DNA from: Bradymonadales bacterium
Lineage (GTDB): Bacteria; Myxococcota_A; Bradymonadia; JAFGEP01
Assembly (NCBI GenBank): GCA_016931535.1
Contig: JAFGEP010000092.1
Coordinates: 1 to 56,497, forward strand
DNA: 56,497 nucleotides
Reading direction: 5' to 3'
The first letter of the stretch is position 1; every line of letters begins with the position of its first letter. Position numbers and translations under genes: made by a program. The notes beneath the pieces were generated by a model. The model had not been told where the DNA came from, did no database searches, and saw nothing but the letters and a program-made list of their open reading frames with translations. Below, one piece after another: positions 43,998 through 52,933 of the stretch.

Positions 43998-44522
43998 TCA
44001 GTACTCGATCCCCTTGCGCCCCAGCATCCCTTGCTGGAACGGATGTTTGATCTCCCGCATCTCGGTGACCAGGTCTGCCCGCTCGATCAGCGCCGCCGGG
44101 GCGCCTCTTCCGGTCACCACCAGCTCCATCGTCGGGGGGCGAACCTCCAGCAATCCCAACAGGTCGTCCAGCGGAACCAGGCCGTACTCGACCGCCACGG
44201 TCACCTCGTCCAGGATTACCACATCGGCCTCACCAGCCAAAATTGTCCGGCGGGCGTGCTCCATTCCCAAACGGGCCTGCTCGAAGTCTTCCGCTTCGGG
44301 GTGCTGGGGATGGACCAGCTCGGCCCGTCCGAACTGGCGCAAGGTCACGCGGGGAATGTAGGGCAGGGCAGCGAGCTCCCCGTAGTGAGGCCAACCTTTC
44401 ATGAACTGCACGACATGTACGGTCAGTCCCTGGCCTGCTGCCCGCAGAGCCAGCCCGAGGGCGGCGGTGGTCTTGCCCTTTCCGTCGCCGGTGTAGACTT
44501 CAACCAGTCCTCGTTCCAGCAT
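43998..44522 (-). CDS. cobO: Cob(I)alamin adenosyltransferase, CobO type
   Basis: A 174-residue corrinoid adenosyltransferase (CobO/BtuR). It attaches adenosyl from ATP to cobalt, making the coenzyme form of B12. P-loop: TGDGKGKTTAALGLALRAAG; family motifs VQFMKGW, VILDEVTVAVEYGLV and LVVTGRGAP. The ATG at 44522 is chosen to give the family length; in-frame extension upstream is basic and non-homologous. It is coupled to the NTT-family gene downstream. A cobalamin riboswitch was not seen. Confidence 0.92.
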   Translation of the reverse strand: MLERGLVEVYTGDGKGKTTAALGLALRAAGQGLTVHVVQFMKGWPHYGELAALPYIPRVTLRQFGRAELVHPQHPEAEDFEQARLGMEHARRTILAGEADVVILDEVTVAVEYGLVPLDDLLGLLEVRPPTMELVVTGRGAPAALIERADLVTEMREIKHPFQQGMLGRKGIEY

Positions 44523-44682
44523 GGTTTTCCTTTGCGCATCGTCAGCGAGCGAGCATTCCCGATCGGGCCCTATCAGGCGCCGTCGCCGTCTTCTGGCGTG
44601 AGGCTGAGGACCGCGCTTCCAGGTCACGCCTCGCCCACAGGGCCGGTGACCGATGGAGGCACCGTTCGACCGCGGTCCATTC

Positions 44683-45897
44683 TTACCAGTCCTTCACCAG
44701 CCGGGTCTTGCCGACGGTGATCTCGCCGGGAGCGTCTGGATCGAGCGCCCATCGGATCCGCTCGACCCCCTCCTCGATGCCCTGCATGGAGCCGCAGAAG
44801 CTGATCCGAAGGTGTCCGTCCATACCGAATCCCGAGCCCGGCACGGTGACCACCTTGACCTTCTCCAGGAGAAACCGGGCCAGTCGGTCGGAGCTGGGGT
44901 CGTAAGCGGAGAAGTCCGGAAAGCAGTAGAAGGTTCCCTCGGGGACGGCGTAGGTGATTCCCTCGATCCCGGACAGCTTTTCGACCAGGAGGTCTCGATG
45001 CCGCTCGAGAACCTGGCACAGGTTGTCCCGGGTGGATTGATCCCCGCGGAGAGCGGCCAGCGACGCCTGCTGCCCCACTATCGACGGTCCCGATGTCTGG
45101 TGGGCCTGGATGTTGGCCATGGCGCCGATGAGCTCCTTGTGGGCTACCGCCCAGCCGATGCGGAAGCCGGTCATGGCGTACTGCTTGGAGACCCCATTGA
45201 TGAGGACGAGCTTCGACCGCTCCAGGGGCCTGGACGAGAAGGCCAGGCAGTTTGCCGGTCTTTTCCCGTCGAAGACCAGGCCATGGTAGATGTCGTCGGA
45301 GACCAGGTAGAGATCCCTCCGCTGGCACAGGCCGACCAGCTCGGCGACGAACTCGGGCGAGTACATGGTTCCCGATGGATTGTTGGGGCTGTTGATGATG
45401 ATCGCCTTGGTGGCCGGCGAGATCAACCGCTCGATGTCGCCGATTCGCGGTTGGAAGGTGCCGGCGGGCGGCCGGACCACCACGGGGATCCCGCCGACCA
45501 GCTTCACCATGTCGGGGTAGCTCACCCAGTAGGGAGCGGGGAAGATGACCTCGTCGTTGGGGTCGATGATGGCCTGCAGACAGACCATGATCGCCTGCTT
45601 GGCGCCGGCGGAGGCGATGACCTGGTCGGTGGTGACGGCCTGGCCGTAGTGCTGCTCGGTGAAATCGGCGATGGCCTTTCTGAGGGCAGGGATCCCCGCG
45701 GCGGGGGTATAGCGGACCTCTCCGGTGCCAAGAAGGTTGATGGCGCTCTCGATCGCCTCGGGGGGGGCTTTGCCCTCCGGTTCTCCTCCTCCCAGGTGGA
45801 TGACCGGCTCTCCTTTGGCCTTGAGGGCCGATGCGGTGGCGTTGAGCTTCAGCGTGGGGGAATCGCCGACCGAACGGGCTATCTTGCTGAGCGTCAT
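44683..45897 (-). CDS. Class I/II aminotransferase, AspB-like
   Basis: A 404-residue PLP enzyme of fold type I. SPNNPSG, SDDIYHGLVF and the PLP-lysine motif NGVSKQYAMTGFRIGW are clear, as is the Arg in HLRISFCGS that binds the alpha-carboxylate. It resembles bacterial aspartate aminotransferases of the AspB/Aat-1b class; aromatic or alanine substrates cannot be excluded. The ATG at 45897 is preferred over TTG at 45903. It is divergent from the carbamoyltransferase, so aspartate supply to that enzyme is an attractive but untested link. The space 44523-44682 has no gene. Confidence 0.88.
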   Translation of the reverse strand: MTLSKIARSVGDSPTLKLNATASALKAKGEPVIHLGGGEPEGKAPPEAIESAINLLGTGEVRYTPAAGIPALRKAIADFTEQHYGQAVTTDQVIASAGAKQAIMVCLQAIIDPNDEVIFPAPYWVSYPDMVKLVGGIPVVVRPPAGTFQPRIGDIERLISPATKAIIINSPNNPSGTMYSPEFVAELVGLCQRRDLYLVSDDIYHGLVFDGKRPANCLAFSSRPLERSKLVLINGVSKQYAMTGFRIGWAVAHKELIGAMANIQAHQTSGPSIVGQQASLAALRGDQSTRDNLCQVLERHRDLLVEKLSGIEGITYAVPEGTFYCFPDFSAYDPSSDRLARFLLEKVKVVTVPGSGFGMDGHLRISFCGSMQGIEEGVERIRWALDPDAPGEITVGKTRLVKDW

Positions 45898-46154
45898 GAG
45901 CAACCTGCTGTCCTGTTGGTCGGGCCACTGCCCGAGGTGTCCCGCCTGATAGCAGGAAGCGACTCGGCGCGCAATGGTTGGGGCGGGGCGCTATTTCTAT
46001 TGGCCAAATCGCCTTTCCCTGCTACTGTCCGCCGGTCGTTGGATCCAGTCTTGATACCCGTCGATCCAACGTGGAAACCAGCACTTGCCGCACGAAAGGA
46101 CGTTCCGCCGGCAATCGGCGGTGCGGCGCAACAGGAACAGCTCAGGAGGCAATC

Positions 46155-47105
46155 ATGCGGAGTTTTCTTGGTCGTGACATTCTCTCCCTGAAGGATTGGG
46201 AACGAGCGGAGTACCTGCGGGTGTTCGAGGTGTGTGATCGGCTGGCCTGCCACGCCCGCGATCGCCGCAATACCGACCTGCTGGCCCACAAGACCCTGGT
46301 CACCGCCTTCTACCAGCCCAGCACCCGTACCCGTCTGGCCACCGAAGCGGCCATGCACCGGCTGGGAGGCCACGTGTGCGGCTTCGCCGATGCCAAGATG
46401 ACCCGTGCCGGCGACTTCTACATGGAGTCCATCAAGGATACCGTCCACATGCTGGAGTACTACGGCGACGTCATCGCCATGCGACACTACCAGCAAGGGG
46501 CACCCCGCGAGGCCGCCATCTGGGCCACCGTCCCCATCATCAACTGCGGCGACGGCTGGGGCGAGCACCCCACCCAGGTCCTCACCGACCTCTACACCGT
46601 CTACAAGGAGAAGGGACGCCTGGACGGGCTCAACTTCATGTGTGTCGGGGACTACCGGATGCGGACCATGCACTCCATCGGTTACGCCTTCAGCCAGTTC
46701 GACATCGAGGCGACCGCCATCTATCCGGACGAGATGGCCCCCACCGCCGAGTTCCTGGACGAGCTCAAGGCGCTCAACGTCAAGCTGCGCCGAGTCGAGT
46801 CTACCATGGAGGCCATCGGCCAGGCCGACGTGATCTACATGGAGCCGGTGGTTCAGGCCGACTATACCAAGGGCCGGGACGAGTCCAAGGAGAAGGGGCT
46901 CACGCCGGCCGCCTACAAGGTGACCCGCGAGATGCTGCGGGAGAAGGCCAAGAGCGACGCCATCATCCTGCATTCCCTGCCGCGAATGGATGAGCTGCCG
47001 GCCGACGTGGACGCCACCCGGCACGCCCGCTACTGGATCGAGGCCTTCAACGGCGTGGTCATGCGCATGGCCCTGCTGGCCCTCATCCTGGGCGCGATGG
47101 AGTAG
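46155..47105 (+). CDS. Aspartate/ornithine carbamoyltransferase-family enzyme, atypical
   Basis: A 316-residue transcarbamylase most like the catalytic chain of aspartate carbamoyltransferase (PyrB). Carbamoyl-phosphate motifs are intact: STRTR (56-60), HPTQ (138-141) and LPR (275-277), with the ending ALLALILG. Arg170 fits the alpha-carboxylate Arg167 of the E. coli enzyme. However, the 80s loop that supplies essential Lys84 reads TRAGDFYMES, without Lys, and the segment around Arg229 reads YMEPVVQADYTKG instead of YMTRVQKER. Either the loop uses another residue or the substrate is not aspartate. AGGAGG precedes the ATG. No pyrI is present. Confidence 0.82.
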   Translation: MRSFLGRDILSLKDWERAEYLRVFEVCDRLACHARDRRNTDLLAHKTLVTAFYQPSTRTRLATEAAMHRLGGHVCGFADAKMTRAGDFYMESIKDTVHMLEYYGDVIAMRHYQQGAPREAAIWATVPIINCGDGWGEHPTQVLTDLYTVYKEKGRLDGLNFMCVGDYRMRTMHSIGYAFSQFDIEATAIYPDEMAPTAEFLDELKALNVKLRRVESTMEAIGQADVIYMEPVVQADYTKGRDESKEKGLTPAAYKVTREMLREKAKSDAIILHSLPRMDELPADVDATRHARYWIEAFNGVVMRMALLALILGAME

Positions 47106-47128
47106 CCACCACCCCTGGCCTGCGACCA

Positions 47129-47163
47129 AGGGCCGGTGACCTGTGCAGGTGGGCACCGGCCCT
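47129..47163 (+). terminator. Nested hairpin after the carbamoyltransferase
   Basis: AGGGCCGGTG (47129-47138) pairs perfectly with CACCGGCCCT (47154-47163). Inside, ACCTG-TG-CAGGT forms a second 5-bp stem. The structure is 24 nt past the stop. It lacks a T-run, so Rho-independent termination is uncertain. The rest of 47164-47325 has no gene. Confidence 0.55.
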
Positions 47164-47325
47164 CCGCCCCGTCTGTGCCCCCGGCCGGAGGGATGGCCGG
47201 GAAAACCGTCGGATCATCCGCCATCTGCCGGACAGCCTCCGCGTACGGTCCATGTCACCCCACACCGGCTTGAAGCTGGCTCTACCGGTTGGACCGCCAT
47301 AGCGTCCGCGCCTGCCATATCCCCA

Positions 47326-48846
47326 TCAGAACCGCGAAACCAGCTCCAGACGAGCCCCGGCGAACTCGGGAAAATCGCGGCACACCCCCGCGATGCACTT
47401 GATCCCACCCCGCTGCGTCCCGCCCAGCGCTCTCAGCCGAAAACGCTCGGCGATCTGCCAGGTCAAGATGCCGGCGTAGAAGAAGTTGCGCACCCCCTCC
47501 GATCGGTTCTGGGTGTCATACCCGAACTCGAAGGTGACGGCGCCCAGGCCGGCCCGCTCGAACCCGGCCAAGGTCGTGCCCCGCTCGAACCGCTCGCCCG
47601 TCAAGGTCCGAAACTCGTTGGAGGAGGTGAGATGCAGCGACCACCTCCTGGTCAGGGACTGCAGGTAGTCCAGCTCGGCGTGGATCATCGACTTCACCTG
47701 GCCCGTATCCTGACTCTCGTCACGCCATCCGCCGCTGGCGGCCAGACGGGAGGCGCCTTGCTGGTAGGTGAGCTCGAACCCGCCGAACCCGTGGATCTGG
47801 CGCAGCTCGCTGGCTTCTCCCGGGTGGTTGACGCGGATCATCCCGTCCAAATACAGGGTCAGCTCCACCGTCGGCAGGTACTGCTCGATGCGAAGGTGTC
47901 CCCCTATTACATCCCGGTTCTCGATCACCTCCTGGTCGATCCGCTCCAGGGTAGGCGCCTGGTTGTAGTCATAGCGCACCCCCAGTGCGGTATTGCGGCT
48001 TCCCCGCTGCTCGAAGCGGTCGAGATAGAGCCCCTCGATCAACAGCAAGGTGTCCTGGAAGGTCAGATCGGCCGTCAGGTAGCCGGCATACCCCTGTTCT
48101 CCCAGCCCGGCCAGGGACCGGTGCTGGACATCTCCCTCCAGGTAGATCGCCAACCAATCCGCCAGGGTCGGCATGTTCCAGCTCAACCCGCCGCTGACCG
48201 TGTAGTCCCGCTCCTCCTCGAGGACCCGCTCCTCCGGTTCGAGGTACACTCCGAATAGCTCGATGTTGGCAAACGAGAGCCCTCGAAACTCGTAGGACAG
48301 GCCGGCCAACAGATCGTCCGCGTCCTCCACGAAGGTCTGGGAGATGGCATCCATGTTGGCCGGGTTGGTCAGCCCGGCAAAGAGCATGGCGCGATGGTCC
48401 CTGCCGGAGTACTGCAGCTGCCCCCCCCGTATCGCCACGTCCAGCCCCATCTCGTCCACCTTGCGCAGCGAAAGCGCGATCCCCCGACCCAGCTGGAGAA
48501 AGTAGTCGCCCGCCAGGATCGTCCAGTCGGAAGGCCTGAAGATCGCGGTCAACCGTTCCAGCCGCGCGATGTCGTCCTGGTAGGCATCCCCTGGTGTCGA
48601 GAAGAAGTAGGTGGTGTCCACCCGCAACCCGGTCGAGATCTCCCCGGCGTTCCCCTGCAGGTTGAAACGGTTGATGAGCACACCGTACTCGTCGTCCTCC
48701 TCCACCCCGTTGGCGTTATCCCCCCGGTACTCGCCGGTGGCGGTATCGGTCACCGCCAGGTTGGTGGCCCCCTGTTGCCCCGCCGCCATGGCCGAGCACA
48801 GCAGGATGGCCAGGGCGACTGACCCCCCTCCAAACGATCTGCCCAT
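47326..48846 (-). CDS. Outer-membrane beta-barrel protein, DUF6029-like
   Basis: A 506-residue exported protein: signal peptide (ALAILLCSAMAAG), then amphipathic strands alternating aromatic and polar residues, and a final residue Phe after ELVSR, as in outer-membrane barrels. It resembles DUF6029 proteins; this is from overall pattern rather than alignment. The ATG at 48846 follows GGGGTGA. It starts 24 nt after the TlpA-like thioredoxin gene and is therefore co-transcribed with it, so its substrate is likely linked to that redox protein. Confidence 0.78.
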   Translation of the reverse strand: MGRSFGGGSVALAILLCSAMAAGQQGATNLAVTDTATGEYRGDNANGVEEDDEYGVLINRFNLQGNAGEISTGLRVDTTYFFSTPGDAYQDDIARLERLTAIFRPSDWTILAGDYFLQLGRGIALSLRKVDEMGLDVAIRGGQLQYSGRDHRAMLFAGLTNPANMDAISQTFVEDADDLLAGLSYEFRGLSFANIELFGVYLEPEERVLEEERDYTVSGGLSWNMPTLADWLAIYLEGDVQHRSLAGLGEQGYAGYLTADLTFQDTLLLIEGLYLDRFEQRGSRNTALGVRYDYNQAPTLERIDQEVIENRDVIGGHLRIEQYLPTVELTLYLDGMIRVNHPGEASELRQIHGFGGFELTYQQGASRLAASGGWRDESQDTGQVKSMIHAELDYLQSLTRRWSLHLTSSNEFRTLTGERFERGTTLAGFERAGLGAVTFEFGYDTQNRSEGVRNFFYAGILTWQIAERFRLRALGGTQRGGIKCIAGVCRDFPEFAGARLELVSRF

Positions 48847-48870
48847 TGGAATCACCCCCAAAACCCGGTT

Positions 48871-49695
48871 CTATGGAGCCGGCTCGGCCAGCAGCTGCCG
48901 GATCAACACCTCGTAGCCGATCTCGTCGCCGCTGGTGTACCCCTCGTGCTCTCGGACCAGGCGCCGCGAGCGATCCAGAAACAGCGTGAAGGGAGCGGCA
49001 GCCCGCGGATTGATCACCGCGGTCACCGAGCCGTCCTGGTCGAGCAGCACCGGCATGGTCCAGTGGTTGCGCCGCACGATCGTGCGGACCCTGGACAGCG
49101 TTTCCGGCCCGTCCATGGCGATGGCTATCACCATGAACCCCTGGTCCCGGTAGCGATCCAGGTACTGCTGGAGAAACGGAAGCTCCTGCTGGCAGGGCGT
49201 GCACCAGGTCGCCCAGAAGCTGAGCACGATCACCTTGCCCGCATGGTCGGTCAACCGCACCCGATGGCCGTCCAGATCCTCAAGCTCGAAGTCGCCCACC
49301 AGGGATCGAGCAGCGTCGTCGGGCAGCTCGGAGCTGTCTTCCGCTGGTTCGCACTCGGTTTCGGCGGGTGGTTGCTGGCCGGCCGGAGCTTCTTGTTGGT
49401 CGGGTGCCGCCTGGTCCGTGGCCTGGTCGGCCGGTTCGGGCTCGGACTCGGCGGGCAATTGCTGGTCGGCCGGAGCTTCTTGTTGGTCGGGTGCTGCCTG
49501 ATCGTGTGCCTCTTCCTCCGGTTGGGGCTCGGTCTCCGCAGGCTGTTGCGGGTCGGAGGGGCTCTCCTCTGCGACCTGCTGTTCCGCTGGGACGGGTGTT
49601 GGTGTGCCGACCGGCTCATCCGCCAGGGCGGGCGCCATGGTGGAGAGGAGTCCGCACAGGACAACGGTTGCCGAAATAGGGGGCCTGTTTCTCAT
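48871..49695 (-). CDS. TlpA/ResA-like exported thioredoxin-fold protein
   Basis: A 274-residue exported protein. Signal peptide to about residue 25, then a low-complexity Glu/Pro/Gln linker (about 28-125) containing two near-identical 29-residue units (65-93, 94-119) and a lone Cys at 115. The thioredoxin domain has FWATWCTPCQQELP (Cys165, Cys168) and the cis-Pro segment RAAAPFTLF. It should reduce or transfer disulfides outside the cytoplasm. GGGAGAA precedes the ATG. The next gene encodes the barrel. Confidence 0.88.
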   Translation of the reverse strand: MRNRPPISATVVLCGLLSTMAPALADEPVGTPTPVPAEQQVAEESPSDPQQPAETEPQPEEEAHDQAAPDQQEAPADQQLPAESEPEPADQATDQAAPDQQEAPAGQQPPAETECEPAEDSSELPDDAARSLVGDFELEDLDGHRVRLTDHAGKVIVLSFWATWCTPCQQELPFLQQYLDRYRDQGFMVIAIAMDGPETLSRVRTIVRRNHWTMPVLLDQDGSVTAVINPRAAAPFTLFLDRSRRLVREHEGYTSGDEIGYEVLIRQLLAEPAP

Positions 49696-49858
49696 TCGTG
49701 TTCTCCCGGATCTTCCGCCGAGCCTCGAATCTACCGTACGGGATGTTTGTCGAGGCCGAGGCGACGGAAATTCACCGCCATCGGCATGACGGGTTGCGCT
49801 GAGATCCAGGTGCCGGATCCCAGGGGAACCGCCGGTTCACTCCACTCGGTCACCACGG

Positions 49859-50455
49859 TCACAGAGTATACCGCCGGATGAGGCTCTCGATGGCCGAGCG
49901 ATCGAACCCGGTGGTGATCCGGACGATCTTCATCGTGGGGACCTCTACGATCATGTTCATGGGGGTGAAGGTGGAGTCGTAGTAGTCTTGCAGCAGGAAG
50001 GCGGGATCTGCGACCACTTCGGTGGTCAGGTCGTACCGTTGTTTCCAGGTAGCGGCGTCGGCAGCGGTCGCCGCCTGGTAGTTGAGGTTCTCAAACACGG
50101 TGACGAGCACGAACAGCCCTTTGCCGCCATAGGTGTCGTACAGCTCCTGCAAGGCCGGCATCTCTTCGATGCAGGCGGTGCACCAGCCGGCGGCGGTATT
50201 GATGAGCAGCACCTGGTTGTGGCCGTCTGCATAGATGTCCTGCAGCGAGAAGGGGGTGTCATCCACACTGGTGAACTCCAGGTCGGCGAGGATGCTGCCC
50301 TCCGTCACGCCGTAGGGTCCGGTGGGGTATCCCTCGCGGGGCCCCGTATCTACCGGCTGGTTGTCCGACTCGTCTCCACAGGCGGTCAAGCCCGTGCTCA
50401 CCAGCAGGATGAGCGCTGCCTGCAACAGGCGTGCTATCGTTGTCTTCCTCTTCAT
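49859..50455 (-). CDS. Thioredoxin-like lipoprotein (WCTAC)
   Basis: A 198-residue lipoprotein: signal and lipobox TGLTAC (Cys26), then a thioredoxin-like domain with AAGWCTACIEEMP (Cys92, Cys95) and the Pro segment TFTPMNMIVE. It belongs to the TlpA/AhpC group of membrane-bound disulfide proteins. The ATG at 50455 follows GGGGAAGG; longer frames upstream have no homologous start. TATAAG (minus strand, 50494-50489) may be its -10. It is divergent from the CGYC lipoprotein, which is unlike it in sequence. Confidence 0.87.
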   Translation of the reverse strand: MKRKTTIARLLQAALILLVSTGLTACGDESDNQPVDTGPREGYPTGPYGVTEGSILADLEFTSVDDTPFSLQDIYADGHNQVLLINTAAGWCTACIEEMPALQELYDTYGGKGLFVLVTVFENLNYQAATAADAATWKQRYDLTTEVVADPAFLLQDYYDSTFTPMNMIVEVPTMKIVRITTGFDRSAIESLIRRYTL

Positions 50456-50547
50456 GAATCGCCTTCCCCGCGATGAACTTCGCTCCTCCTTATACATCAG
50501 TGCCGGCGGATGGAAAACCGATGCCCGATCAAATGTCATGCCCCGTA

Positions 50548-50575
50548 TTGACAGCAGACGAGTTTCCGATAGATT
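50548..50575 (+). promoter_or_regulatory. Strong sigma-70-like promoter for the CGYC lipoprotein
   Basis: A perfect TTGACA (50548-50553), 16 nt, then TAGATT (50570-50575, 4 of 6). The start would be about 60 nt before the ATG at 50644. It lies in the divergent gap between two thioredoxin-like lipoprotein genes. Confidence 0.55.
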
Positions 50576-50643
50576 CACCCCGATTTTTACGCCTGTTCGT
50601 TCGGCCTCATGCCGGTGCAGCGGGCAGCCAAAGGAGATGGATG

Positions 50644-51783
50644 ATGAAGCAGCTGGGGTTGTTCCTACTGGTGGCGGGGCTCTTTCTGGTCACCGCCTGC
50701 TCGGATGATGATGACGACGTGACGACGCCCGATGCCGGCGATGTGACCCTGGACCAGTCCGACGACGGATCGGTAGAGGAGCCGGTCGAGGACACCGCTG
50801 TTCCCGACACTGTGGAAGAGCCTGACCAGGCCGAGGAGGAGCCGGTCGAGGAATGCCCCTACCCCACCAGCAGCGGGCTCATCCAGTGCGGACATCCGAT
50901 GCCTCCGCTCTACTGGGAAGGGGCGACCTGGGGGGAAGACGAGGATTTCGATTTCCGCCTGACCGAATTCTTCTGCTCCGAGGAGTACGATGACTACGTC
51001 GCCCTGGTGTTCATCGTGACCGCCGAGGGGTGCGGCTACTGCCCGGGGTACATCGATATGATCGAGAACAACGCCGCCGCCATCAATGCGGCCGGTGGGC
51101 TGATCGTCTTCGTCGATGCCCAGAACCGCTTTGGCGGGCCGGCCAGCAACGTCGCCGCCCGGCTGTATTGCGACCGGGAAGGCGCCCGCGAGGAGGGCAT
51201 CTGCGTGGGGGACGGAAGCACCCAGCCCACCATGAGCGCCATTTACAACATGCCTTCCCTGGAGGGGGTGCCGACCGGCTTCGTGGTCCGCCGCTCCGAC
51301 ATGGAGGTGGTCGCCGACCAGTCGCTCAGCGCCTTCATCCTCGACTACGTCGATATCCTCGAGGACATCGACGAGGCCAACTGCGAGCCTCCACCAGCCA
51401 ACTGCACCGCCTTGGAGGAAGAGACCTACGAGGACAACGACACCGCCGAGACCCGCGCCACCATCCCCGAAGGGTGCTTCGTGGAAGGGGTCTGCTCCTT
51501 TACGGGCGGTATCTGCACCGATTCCTTGGACTTCTACCAGGTCAACCTGGCGCACAACTGGCGGCTCGATCTCCTGTTCAGCCACGCCACCGGCGACCTC
51601 GATACCTACGTGTGGGACCTGGTCAACAACACGGTGCTGATGGAAGATGGAGACCCGGTGGGTAGCTACTCCTCCACCAACAACGAGTCGTTCGAGTACG
51701 CCGGCCCTGCGGCGATCGTCGTGTCGGGTTACCAGGGAGCCACCGCCCCCTACACCCTGACCATCACCGATCTGGGCGAGTGA
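50644..51783 (+). CDS. CGYC thioredoxin-like lipoprotein with PPC domain
   Basis: A 379-residue lipoprotein (lipobox LVTAC, Cys19). A run of Asp follows, then an acidic linker to about residue 70. The central domain is thioredoxin-like with AEGCGYCPGY (Cys130, Cys133) and a Pro segment VPTGFVV. The C-terminal ~95 residues (about 285-375, NDTAETRATI ... LDFYQVNL ... YTLTITD) are a bacterial pre-peptidase C-terminal (PPC) domain, a beta-sandwich usually attached to secreted hydrolases. AGGAG (50632-50636) favours the ATG at 50644 over 50641. It probably works with the opposite redox genes. Confidence 0.85.
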   Translation: MKQLGLFLLVAGLFLVTACSDDDDDVTTPDAGDVTLDQSDDGSVEEPVEDTAVPDTVEEPDQAEEEPVEECPYPTSSGLIQCGHPMPPLYWEGATWGEDEDFDFRLTEFFCSEEYDDYVALVFIVTAEGCGYCPGYIDMIENNAAAINAAGGLIVFVDAQNRFGGPASNVAARLYCDREGAREEGICVGDGSTQPTMSAIYNMPSLEGVPTGFVVRRSDMEVVADQSLSAFILDYVDILEDIDEANCEPPPANCTALEEETYEDNDTAETRATIPEGCFVEGVCSFTGGICTDSLDFYQVNLAHNWRLDLLFSHATGDLDTYVWDLVNNTVLMEDGDPVGSYSSTNNESFEYAGPAAIVVSGYQGATAPYTLTITDLGE

Positions 51784-51807
51784 CCCTCGGCTCAGGCTTT
51801 GCCCGAT

Positions 51808-52791
51808 TCAATCCGCGGCGATCGCGTACCCCAGCCACAGGAAATGGGGGAGTCCGGGATCGAAAGGGACATCGATGAAGGTGCCCGCGCCGTTGACCGT
51901 TCCCTGACCATATCGAACCCATTCCCCCTCGCCAATCACCTCGTCCTCTCCCAGCGTCGTGTTCAACCCTCCCAGCAGGTACAGATCGACCGTGGTGCCG
52001 GCATCGAGACCGGAGTGGTTGGGAATCCTCATGGCGAAGGAGGGCTCGTCCACCTCGGCTTCCGGGGAGAATCCGTACAGCCCGATCAGGGCGGGGGCGT
52101 CCTTGAGGAAACAGAACTCTGGTATCTCGGAGCCGAAATGGCGTGAGGCCAGGGTGGTGTACTCCTCCTCCCCGGCCCAGAAACGCTCGGGGATCACCTC
52201 CACCTCCAGACCGTCGGCAAAGACCACCGTGTGCACCTGGTCCGCCTCCCCGCCAGTCGGCATCGTGGTCGCCGGAGTTGTCTCGTACAGCACCAGCGGC
52301 TCTGCAAGGTGGAGGATCCCACCGGATTGCGGCAGCTCGATCTCGCAGTACAGCGACGTGGTCTGCGCATAGGGCAAAACGACTCGCAGCACCGCCTGCT
52401 CGAGGCAGTGGATGCCCTCCGGGATCAGGATGGCGAACGACCCGTCCTCCTCGGTGGTGGAGGGCATCAGGCAACGCAGCGTCCCAGAGGGCGCCACCCG
52501 CACGCAAAGCTGGGCGATCGCCTGGGCGATCGGCGTTGCCTCCTCGTCTTCGACCTCACCGGTCAAGTAGGCCAGGCAGCTGCCGGCGGTGCAGAGCGCG
52601 CAGCTCGCCATGTCCGGGTCCGCATCGACGAGCGGGTCGATCCGATCCCCCTGATCATCCGCATCGGAGGCATCGGGTCCGGAATCCACCAGCCCCCGGT
52701 CGGCCTCCCCCTCCTGGTTGTCACCAGGGCAACCCGATACGCCAACCAGGAGCACCGCCGTCAACCAGGAGATGATGTTCTGAAGACGCAT
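51808..52791 (-). CDS. Lipoprotein of unknown function
   Basis: A 327-residue lipoprotein with lipobox VGVSGC. A long Asp-rich linker (about 22-60) precedes a mainly beta domain containing several Cys (CALCTAGSCLAYL, TLRCLMPST, GIHCLEQA), possibly in disulfides, and ending LPHFLWLGYAIAAD. No family recognised. GGAGG at 8 nt supports the ATG at 52791. It converges with the CGYC lipoprotein, and its Cys content makes it a plausible client of that redox block. Confidence 0.78.
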   Translation of the reverse strand: MRLQNIISWLTAVLLVGVSGCPGDNQEGEADRGLVDSGPDASDADDQGDRIDPLVDADPDMASCALCTAGSCLAYLTGEVEDEEATPIAQAIAQLCVRVAPSGTLRCLMPSTTEEDGSFAILIPEGIHCLEQAVLRVVLPYAQTTSLYCEIELPQSGGILHLAEPLVLYETTPATTMPTGGEADQVHTVVFADGLEVEVIPERFWAGEEEYTTLASRHFGSEIPEFCFLKDAPALIGLYGFSPEAEVDEPSFAMRIPNHSGLDAGTTVDLYLLGGLNTTLGEDEVIGEGEWVRYGQGTVNGAGTFIDVPFDPGLPHFLWLGYAIAAD

Positions 52792-52933
52792 CGCAATAAC
52801 CTCCAAACAGATCGGCCAAATCAAACCGTACGAAGACCGCACCCCAGGCCGACAGCTAGCAGTTGCTCCTCATCTTGTTCAGCTGCCCGGCGTCCGCCCT
52901 GGATTCCTCCTCGACCCCCCAGAAAACGGAGGG

